From: an uncultured Bacilli bacterium | GTDB lineage: Bacteria > Bacillota_I > Bacilli_A > RF39 > UBA660 | DNA length: 7,994 bases | Reading direction: 5' to 3' | NCBI GenBank assembly: GCA_947589165.1 | Contig: CANQCH010000048.1 | Coordinates: forward strand, 1-7,994 | Shown: positions 1 through 4,187 of the stretch, in pieces | Numbering within the stretch: the first letter of the stretch is position 1 | How the letters are laid out: each line of letters opens with the position of its first letter | Made by a program: the position numbers and the translations under genes | The notes under the pieces: model-generated | What the model was told of the DNA's origin: nothing | Databases searched by the model: none | Seen by the model: only the letters and a program-made list of their open reading frames with translations

Positions 1-14
1 GCAATATAAGAAAC

Positions 15-47
15 AAAGGTCATTTGGATAAACCAAATACCTTTTTT
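15..47 (+). terminator. Intrinsic terminator of upstream transcription unit
   Basis: Stem of 12 bp (15-20 plus 22-27 with 33-44, one bulged C at 21), a 5-nt loop, and a run of six T at 42-47. It must end a plus-strand transcript that enters from the left. Only a few bases of that unit are inside the window. A TAA at 7-9 could be its stop codon, but this cannot be shown. Confidence 0.75.
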
Positions 48-124
48 AATTAAAATAAAAAAATGTCGGGTTATAAGTTCAAGTTAAGTCTTTAAAAAAT
101 AATAGAAGAACATTTAATATCGTC

Positions 125-161
125 AAAAAAAAGTAAAGCCTTAGGCTTTATTCTTTTTTTT
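125..161 (+). terminator. Second intrinsic terminator upstream of rpiB (bidirectional shape)
   Basis: The GC-containing core AAAGCC-TTA-GGCTTT (135-149) is flanked by an A-tract at 125-132 and a T-tract at 154-161 that extend the stem, so it could stop transcription from either side. It insulates rpiB from upstream transcription. The stretch 48-124 between the two terminators is very AT-rich and holds no supportable gene. Confidence 0.75.
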
Positions 162-176
162 AGGTTTGAAATTCGA

Positions 177-198
177 TATAATAATATAAAGGAGAGAC
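177..198 (+). promoter_or_regulatory. Putative rpiB promoter -10 and ribosome binding site
   Basis: A perfect TATAAT lies at 177-182, and AAAGGAGAG directly before the ATG at 200 is a strong Shine-Dalgarno sequence. No convincing -35 exists: the 17-bp position (154-159) falls in the terminator T-tract. The implied leader is only about 10 nt. Confidence 0.45.
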
Positions 199-199
199 C

Positions 200-649
200 A
201 TGAAAATATTTTTAGGCGCGGATCATCGCGGTCAAGATTTAAAAAATGAAGTAAAAAAATATTTAGAAGAAAATGGTTTTACGGTGGAAGATTCCCAAAT
301 TGAAAGCCATGAAGGTGATGACTATCCTGATTTTGCTTATGATGTCTGCATGAAAGTTTTAAAAGAAGATGGATTAGGTATTTTACTTTGTGGAACGGGT
401 ATTGGGATGTCGATTGCTGCGAATAAAATAAAAGGCATTCGGTGTGCAAAAGTTAATAATGAAAATGAATCATTTTTAGCCAAAAATCATAATGCGGCAA
501 ATGTAATTGCATTATCTTATAAATTAACTATTGATGAAGTAATTCCTATTGTTGATATGTTTATAGCTACTAAACCAGCGAGTGAAGAAAGACATTTAAG
601 AAGAATCGAAAAAATTAATAAAATCGAAAATAATACATATACTTTATAA
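200..649 (+). CDS. rpiB: Ribose-5-phosphate isomerase B (RpiB/LacAB family)
   Basis: Interconverts ribulose-5-phosphate and ribose-5-phosphate in the cytoplasmic non-oxidative pentose phosphate pathway. At 149 residues it has the normal length of the family. Visible family signatures are GADHRG at 6-11 (usually GADHAG; Arg replaces Ala here), DYPDFA at 41-46, the catalytic cysteine in LCGTGIGMSIAANK (Cys64), and the HN-x2-NVIAL segment with His97. The start is fixed by a strong AAAGGAGAG ribosome binding site. A terminator lies upstream and spoIID follows after 10 bp, so rpiB may lead a transcript that reads into spoIID. Some RpiB-family members act on allose- or galactose-6-phosphate (AlsB, LacA/LacB). 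Substrate cannot be settled from sequence alone, and no lactose or allose genes are nearby. Confidence 0.93.
   Translation: MKIFLGADHRGQDLKNEVKKYLEENGFTVEDSQIESHEGDDYPDFAYDVCMKVLKEDGLGILLCGTGIGMSIAANKIKGIRCAKVNNENESFLAKNHNAANVIALSYKLTIDEVIPIVDMFIATKPASEERHLRRIEKINKIENNTYTL
617..643 (+). promoter_or_regulatory. Possible sigma-E-like promoter of spoIID inside the end of rpiB
   Basis: AATA at 617-620 is followed after 15 bp by CATATACT at 636-643, six of eight matches to the mother-cell sigma-E -10 CATACAAT. In Bacillus subtilis spoIID belongs to the sigma-E regulon, so such a site is expected here. The predicted start is near 650, leaving a leader of about 10 nt. In so AT-rich a sequence a match like this can arise by chance. 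Confidence 0.3.
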
Positions 650-659
650 AGTGATTAAT

Positions 660-1589
660 ATGCGAAATAAAATACTCCTTTTAATAGTTGTAGTATTAAG
701 TTGTTTTGCATTAAAAGTATGTTTAAAAAAAGAAGTAAATATAAAGAAAGAGGAAAAACCAACATCAGATGTAGCTACCAATATTTCCGTGAAGTTATTA
801 AATCCTCAAACGCAAGAATTAACAACTATGGTTTTAGAAGATTATATTATAGGTGTTGTCGCGGCGGAAATGCCCGCGTCTTTTTCCGTTGAAGCTTTAA
901 AAGCGCAAGCGGTTGCCAGTCGCAGTTATGCAATGTATAAAATGAAGACGAATAACAAAGATTATGATTTAGTAACGGATACTTCTAATCAAGCTTTTAT
1001 TACGAAAGAGCAAATGCAAGCAAAATGGCAAACAAATTTTGCTAATTATTATGAAAAAATAAAGGCGGCAGTGCTGGCAACCGAAGGGGAAATTCTAACT
1101 TATAATGATGAAGTAATCTGTGCTTTTTACTTTGCTATGAGTAATGGGTATACGGAAGATGCCGCCTTAGTTTTTGGCGAAAAGGAAGATTATATTACGA
1201 GTGTTGCATCTACTTGGGAAACTAATTTAAAAAATTTTGCTGTAACGACAACTTTATCGCGTCAAGAATTTTGTACCAAATTAGGTCTTAAAGATGAAAA
1301 CATTAACATCACGGATATTAAATATTCGCCGACGGGCCGTGTTAATACCATTACCATTAATGGTATATCTTTCGCCGGAACAAAGGTAAGAACTTTACTA
1401 GGGTTACGATCAACAGATTTTCAAATTGTTGCCAATGATAATGAAGTAACAATTACAACGAAAGGTTATGGTCATGGTGTGGGTATGAGTCAATATGGTG
1501 CCAATGAAATGGCCAAATTAGGTCATAGTTATACCGAAATCTTAAAATATTATTATCAAGATGTAAATATTACCAATTTAAGTGTATAA
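660..1589 (+). CDS. spoIID: Stage II sporulation protein D, septal peptidoglycan lytic transglycosylase
   Basis: SpoIID cleaves the glycan strands of septal peptidoglycan during engulfment of the forespore, together with SpoIIP and SpoIIM in the mother cell. The protein has 309 residues from this ATG: an N-terminal membrane anchor (about 4-22), a linker, then the SpoIID domain with EDYIIGVVAAEMP (the Glu of AAEMP, Glu70, is the expected catalytic acid), QAVASRSYA (83-91), the SNGYTED segment, and near the C-terminus KGYGHGVGMSQYGA followed by ILKYYY. The TSNQAF stretch (108-113) lacks the cysteine of the clostridial zinc-binding version. A GTG at 651 would add three residues, but it lies inside AAAGTGATT, which looks like the ribosome binding site for the ATG at 660, so I prefer the ATG. 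It sits 10 bp after rpiB and 42 bp before spoIIQ. Confidence 0.93.
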   Translation: MRNKILLLIVVVLSCFALKVCLKKEVNIKKEEKPTSDVATNISVKLLNPQTQELTTMVLEDYIIGVVAAEMPASFSVEALKAQAVASRSYAMYKMKTNNKDYDLVTDTSNQAFITKEQMQAKWQTNFANYYEKIKAAVLATEGEILTYNDEVICAFYFAMSNGYTEDAALVFGEKEDYITSVASTWETNLKNFAVTTTLSRQEFCTKLGLKDENINITDIKYSPTGRVNTITINGISFAGTKVRTLLGLRSTDFQIVANDNEVTITTKGYGHGVGMSQYGANEMAKLGHSYTEILKYYYQDVNITNLSV

Positions 1590-1613
1590 AAATTTAAAAA
1601 CCGTCCCATACTT
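1584..1613 (+). promoter_or_regulatory. Putative forespore-type (sigma-F/sigma-G-like) promoter of spoIIQ
   Basis: GTATA at 1584-1588, overlapping the spoIID stop codon, and CATACTT at 1607-1613 are separated by 18 bp. This resembles forespore promoters (GYATA, then CATnnTA for sigma-G). spoIIQ is transcribed by sigma-F and sigma-G in B. subtilis, whereas spoIID is a mother-cell gene, so a separate promoter is expected at this junction. The GG typical of a sigma-F -10 is absent. Predicted start is about 1619-1621. Confidence 0.4.
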
Positions 1614-1626
1614 TAAGTAGGATGGT
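1600..1626 (+). promoter_or_regulatory. Hairpin masking the spoIIQ ribosome binding site
   Basis: Bases 1600-1606 pair with 1620-1626 and 1609-1611 pair with 1617-1619, with a two-base bulge (1607-1608), one G-T pair and a five-base loop. The 3' arm contains GGATGG, the core of the spoIIQ Shine-Dalgarno sequence (GGATGGTGA, six bases before the ATG). No T-run follows, so this is not an intrinsic terminator. Confidence 0.5.
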
Positions 1627-1631
1627 GAATT

Positions 1632-2261
1632 ATGAAGAAAAGAAAGTTAAAACCCTTTGTCTTACCTAGTTTATATGTGGCAATTATTGGCGTAATGTTT
1701 ATTAGTATTGCCTTTTTAGGAGCTACCTTACAAGAAAATACTAATAAAAATACTTTCGCGGTTAGTGCGATTAAAAATATTACGGTGCCGGTTACTTCTA
1801 TTAATACGGATGAGACAATTGTTAAACCTTTTACCAATGAAAATGTTATTGTGAGTAAATCTTTCTATGATATGAAAGATGAAGAAAAGAAACAACAAAA
1901 TTCATTAGTTTATTATGAAAATACTTATTTACAAAATTCCGGTGTCTTATACAGTGCCGATGAAGAATTTGAAGTATTTAGTGCCACGAATGGTACGGTA
2001 ACAAAAGTTTCTACCGATGATATTTTAGGTAAAGTTGTCGAAGTAACTTATAATACTAATTTAAAAATGGTTTATTATAGTTTAAGTGAAGTATTAGTAA
2101 AAGAAAATGATAATTTAACACCTTCAACGGTAATTGGTAAAAGTGGGGATAATGGTTTAGAAAACGAAAAAGAAAATTGCTTATTATTTGAAGTATATTA
2201 TAATGGTGAAGCAATTGATCCCGAAGATTTCTATAATATGAATTTAAAAGATTTACAATAA
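1632..2261 (+). CDS. spoIIQ: Stage II sporulation protein Q, degenerate LytM/M23 domain protein
   Basis: SpoIIQ is a forespore membrane protein that meets mother-cell SpoIIIAH across the intermembrane space, helping engulfment and forming part of the feeding-tube complex. The 209-residue product (B. subtilis SpoIIQ is about 280) has a basic N-terminus, one membrane segment (about 11-32), a linker, and a LytM-like domain from about 93. Recognisable family features are YYENTY (94-99), NGTV (120-123), the stretch around VVEVTY, SLSEV, VIGKSGDNG (168-175) and FEVYYNGEAIDPEDF. All expected M23 zinc ligands are replaced: the HxxxD positions are Asn102 and Leu106, and the HxH positions are Cys183 and Leu185. 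It should therefore be non-enzymatic. The start is supported by GGATGGTGA upstream. It follows spoIID by 42 bp. Confidence 0.88.
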   Translation: MKKRKLKPFVLPSLYVAIIGVMFISIAFLGATLQENTNKNTFAVSAIKNITVPVTSINTDETIVKPFTNENVIVSKSFYDMKDEEKKQQNSLVYYENTYLQNSGVLYSADEEFEVFSATNGTVTKVSTDDILGKVVEVTYNTNLKMVYYSLSEVLVKENDNLTPSTVIGKSGDNGLENEKENCLLFEVYYNGEAIDPEDFYNMNLKDLQ

Positions 2262-2271
2262 TCATAAAACT

Positions 2272-2307
2272 AACCCCTTAATAATAAGTTTTATTAAGGG
2301 GTTGTTT
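2272..2307 (+). promoter_or_regulatory. Long hairpin between spoIIQ and spoIIID (terminator and/or RBS-masking)
   Basis: A perfect 13-bp stem (2272-2284 with 2291-2303) has a six-base loop and is followed by GTTT. The stem and short T-tract would act as a weak intrinsic terminator for spoIIQ. The 3' arm contains AAGGGG (2296-2301), the only reasonable Shine-Dalgarno sequence for the spoIIID ATG at 2313, so on read-through RNA it would also restrain spoIIID translation. Confidence 0.65.
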
Positions 2308-2312
2308 AAATA

Positions 2313-2561
2313 ATGGAAAAAAATATTTCGCAAAGAGTTGTTTCCGAAGCTGAATATATGTTAAAAACCAAAGATACGATTCGTAATATCGCCGATAAAT
2401 ATAATGTTAGTAAAAGTACGGTGCATAAAGATTTAAGTGAAAGACTTAAAAAAATTGATGAAAATTTATCGAAATCAGTTGAAGATATTATGCAAGAACA
2501 TTTAGATTTACGTCATATAAGAGGAGGCGAAACAACTAAATTAAGATATAAAAAGAGGTAG
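2313..2561 (+). CDS. spoIIID: SpoIIID, mother-cell sporulation transcription regulator
   Basis: SpoIIID is a small DNA-binding protein that activates and represses many sigma-E-dependent genes and helps the switch to sigma-K in the mother cell. The 82-residue product (B. subtilis about 93) carries the helix-turn-helix at about 22-44, with TIRNIADKYNVSKSTVHKDL closely matching the family, and the basic C-terminal segment RHIRGGETTKLRYKK (67-81) that makes additional DNA contacts. Only the acidic tail of the Bacillus protein is missing. A 13-bp hairpin lies immediately upstream and contains its AAGGGG ribosome binding site. The downstream gene begins two bases after the TAG stop, and that gene's AGAGG ribosome binding site lies within the last codons, so the two are very likely co-translated. 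Confidence 0.96.
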   Translation: MEKNISQRVVSEAEYMLKTKDTIRNIADKYNVSKSTVHKDLSERLKKIDENLSKSVEDIMQEHLDLRHIRGGETTKLRYKKR

Positions 2562-2563
2562 TT

Positions 2564-3178
2564 ATGAAAAATGTTTTATATTTAGTAGATGATTACATTT
2601 TATATTATAGTAAAAAGTTAAAGAAGTTATTAAAGTATAAATTACCAGCAAAAACGTTAAGAAATGGAAAAATAGCTAATACGAAGCTATTTATTTCTAG
2701 TTATAAAAAATTTTTAACAACCAACAAATTAAATAATAATCTTTTGGGAGATAATTTAACTATAATTGTTAATCCGGATTATACCAAAGTCGATATTGAT
2801 ATTTTAACTAATGTGTTTTTAAGTTTAAGTTATCGCAAAATTAATATTGTAAATGAAATCAAATTATATAAATTAAATAGTAATAATGCGTATTTAAATT
2901 ATAATGACCAATATTTAATTTTAACTTATCAAGATGAATTTAAAGAAAAAAATGTTTATTTAATTGACCAAAAATTATTTTCTAACGAATTATTAATTAA
3001 CCTAATTAATAGTAAATTAAAGAATAGAAATATTATGGGTTTTGGTTTAAATAAAGACCTTGCGGAATTTTTAAAAAGTTTAGAAAATGATTCTCTTAAT
3101 ACGGGATATCATTTTGCCAATGACGAAAGTTATTTAATCGATATTTTTTTAGAAAAAAAGACTTGCCAAGGAAAATAA
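2564..3178 (+). CDS. Uncharacterised protein at the mbl position; possible degenerate MreB-type actin fold
   Basis: No confident family match; 204 residues, rich in Asn, Lys and Leu, with no signal peptide or membrane segment. In Bacillus the gene after spoIIID is mbl, an MreB homologue. By eye the protein parallels MreB in order. NGKIANTKLFISSYKKFL (34-51) resembles the DGVIAD...MLKYF region. LTIIVNPDY (65-73) followed by INIVNEI (93-99) resembles VVICVPSG...VYLIEEP. YLILTYQDEFKEKNVYLI (117-134) sits where the second phosphate loop (DIGGGT) should be. IMGFGLNKDLAEFLKSL (157-173) and TGYHFANDESYLID (180-193) resemble the TGGGALL...TG-P-V-x-A-DP-L end of MreB. The glycine-rich phosphate loops are gone and about 100 residues corresponding to subdomain IIB appear deleted. 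If the relation is real, it is a non-ATPase remnant or repurposed protein. The ribosome binding site AGAGG overlaps the end of spoIIID. Confidence 0.8.
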   Translation: MKNVLYLVDDYILYYSKKLKKLLKYKLPAKTLRNGKIANTKLFISSYKKFLTTNKLNNNLLGDNLTIIVNPDYTKVDIDILTNVFLSLSYRKINIVNEIKLYKLNSNNAYLNYNDQYLILTYQDEFKEKNVYLIDQKLFSNELLINLINSKLKNRNIMGFGLNKDLAEFLKSLENDSLNTGYHFANDESYLIDIFLEKKTCQGK

Positions 3179-3192
3179 GGCTATGGTATTAT
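3163..3192 (+). promoter_or_regulatory. Promoter of the cold-shock gene
   Basis: TTGCCA at 3163-3168 lies inside the last codons of the preceding gene. An 18-bp spacer ends in TGG, followed by TATTAT at 3187-3192, giving an extended -10. The predicted start is near 3199, which leaves a leader of about 97 nt before the GTG. Confidence 0.65.
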
Positions 3193-3198
3193 CAGGGG

Positions 3199-3295
3199 GT
3201 GTGCAAAAAGATGTCGAATTTTGTAGGCTAGTTGGTTATTCTCTCTTTTTAATTCTCGTGCTATATTTAGATTAACAAGGAAGGAGTGTGAGAGA
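3199..3295 (+). promoter_or_regulatory. Long 5' leader of the cold-shock mRNA
   Basis: The leader of about 97 nt is much longer than the 10-20 nt leaders predicted for neighbouring genes; long structured leaders are typical of cold-shock mRNAs. CTCTCT at 3241-3246 is complementary to AGAGAG at 3291-3296, which includes the first base of the GTG start. AAGGAGTG (3281-3288) is the ribosome binding site. A temperature-sensitive fold is plausible but not shown. Confidence 0.4.
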
Positions 3296-3508
3296 GTGAC
3301 CGGAAAAGTTAAATGGTTTAACAACGAAAAAGGTTATGGCTTCATTGAAAACGACCAATTATCTGATATTTTTGTTCATTACTCTGCGATTGTAAAAGAT
3401 GGCTTTAAGACATTAAGTGAAGGTAGCATTGTGGATTTTAAGCTCGTTGAAACTTCTAAAGGTTTACAAGCAGTAGATGTAATTGAACATCAAATGACTA
3501 CTATTTAG
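3296..3508 (+). CDS. csp: Cold-shock domain protein (CspA/CspB family RNA chaperone)
   Basis: A single-domain OB-fold nucleic-acid chaperone that binds single-stranded RNA and DNA and melts mRNA structure, mainly at low temperature. The 70-residue product has the canonical start GKVKWFNNEKGYGFIE with RNP1 (KGYGFIE, 12-18) and RNP2 (DIFVHYS, 24-30), and the usual basic and aromatic nucleic-acid-binding face. Length is normal; the C-terminus MTTI extends slightly past the domain. It starts at GTG behind AAGGAGTG; no in-frame ATG fits better. It has its own extended -10 promoter and long leader, and the final codons plus TAG stop form the 3' terminator, so it is a self-contained monocistronic unit. 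Paralogue (CspA, CspB, CspC) cannot be assigned. Confidence 0.95.
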   Translation: MTGKVKWFNNEKGYGFIENDQLSDIFVHYSAIVKDGFKTLSEGSIVDFKLVETSKGLQAVDVIEHQMTTI

Positions 3509-3519
3509 TAGTTTTTTTC
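3497..3519 (+). terminator. Terminator overlapping the end of the cold-shock gene
   Basis: ACTACT (3497-3502) pairs with AGTAGT (3507-3512) across a four-base loop, followed by a T-run up to 3518. The 5' arm encodes the two final Thr codons, and the TAG stop (3506-3508) spans the base of the loop and the 3' arm. The stem is short and AT-rich, so termination may be incomplete. Confidence 0.6.
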
Positions 3520-3528
3520 TTGCATCAA

Positions 3529-3550
3529 TGTTATAATTTAATTAGGAGAG
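3529..3550 (+). promoter_or_regulatory. Extended -10 promoter and ribosome binding site of hpf
   Basis: TGT immediately precedes a perfect TATAAT at 3532-3537, an extended -10. The -35 position lies in the T-tract of the preceding terminator and is poor. The start should fall near 3544, directly before AGGAGAG (3544-3550), so the leader would be under 20 nt. No sigma-B- or sigma-H-like motif was seen, unlike hpf (yvyD) of B. subtilis. Confidence 0.6.
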
Positions 3551-3560
3551 TGATGCTTAA

Positions 3561-4094
3561 ATGAAATTAAATATTCGGGGTGATAAAGTTACGATCACCA
3601 AATCAATCAAAGATTATATTGAAGACAAAATGAGTCGACTAGATAAATATTTTGTTAATACGAAAGGAGTCGAAGGCAAAGTCTTAGTTCGGATTCGGAA
3701 TGATGAACAAATTATTGAAGTAACGATTCCCACTAGTCGCTTTACTTTACGGGCGGAAGAACGTGATCAAGATTTATATACCGCGATTGATCTTGTTATA
3801 GATAAACTAGAACGCCAAATTCGGAAAAATAAAACGAGATTAAATGATAAATATAAAGATTTAGATAAATTTGAAATGAGTTTTAATTTTGATGTTCCCG
3901 CGGAAGAAATTGACGATGTCAAAATAGTTAAAAGAAAAAATGTGGAAATGAAACCGATGGATGAAGAAGAAGCCATTTTACAAATGGAATTATTAAATCA
4001 TGATTTCTTTGTTTTTAAAAATATTGATGAAGAATGTGTTTCCGTTTTATATGAACGAAAAGATGGGAAACTCGGCATTATTAATGTTAAATAA
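3561..4094 (+). CDS. hpf: Ribosome hibernation promoting factor, long form
   Basis: Long HPF binds the decoding centre of the 30S subunit and dimerises 70S ribosomes into inactive 100S particles in stationary phase or stress, important for dormant survival. The 177-residue product has the N-terminal S30AE domain (about 1-100), with IRGDKVTITKSIKDYIEDKMSRLDKYF and the basic helix YTAIDLVIDKLERQIRKNKTR (74-94). An acidic linker follows, then the C-terminal dimerisation domain (about 122-177) with KPMDEEEAILQMELLNHDFFVF and VLYERKDGKLGII. Both domains are complete and length is typical. An out-of-frame ATG at 3553 lies between the ribosome binding site and this start. It has its own promoter and a strong terminator beginning at the stop codon, so it forms a single-gene unit. 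Confidence 0.96.
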   Translation: MKLNIRGDKVTITKSIKDYIEDKMSRLDKYFVNTKGVEGKVLVRIRNDEQIIEVTIPTSRFTLRAEERDQDLYTAIDLVIDKLERQIRKNKTRLNDKYKDLDKFEMSFNFDVPAEEIDDVKIVKRKNVEMKPMDEEEAILQMELLNHDFFVFKNIDEECVSVLYERKDGKLGIINVK

Positions 4095-4123
4095 GTATTC
4101 GCCTGTAACGAATACTTTTTTTT
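4093..4123 (+). terminator. Intrinsic terminator of hpf
   Basis: A 9-bp stem (4093-4101 with 4109-4117) with the core GTATTCG / CGAATAC, a seven-base loop, and a run of eight T at 4116-4123. The 5' arm begins within the hpf TAA stop. Confidence 0.85.
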
Positions 4124-4131
4124 CTAGTTAA

Positions 4132-4160
4132 TTGCCAAAGAAGAAAAAAATTTATATAAT
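4132..4160 (+). promoter_or_regulatory. Promoter of the glycerophosphodiesterase gene
   Basis: TTGCCA at 4132-4137, a 17-bp spacer, and a perfect TATAAT at 4155-4160: the best housekeeping promoter in the window. The predicted start is about 4167. AGAGG at 4176-4180 is the ribosome binding site for the ATG at 4188. Confidence 0.8.
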
Positions 4161-4187
4161 TAAGAAATAAATAAAAGAGGTAATATT

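Noticed and set aside
63..95. Ten-codon ORF between the two upstream terminators
   Set aside because: No ribosome binding site, no promoter at usual spacing and no recognisable sequence; expected by chance in AT-rich DNA.
2056..2265. Antisense open frames inside spoIIQ, hpf and the spoIIQ start region
   Set aside because: They mirror well-supported genes, lack ribosome binding sites and have low-complexity products; treated as shadows.
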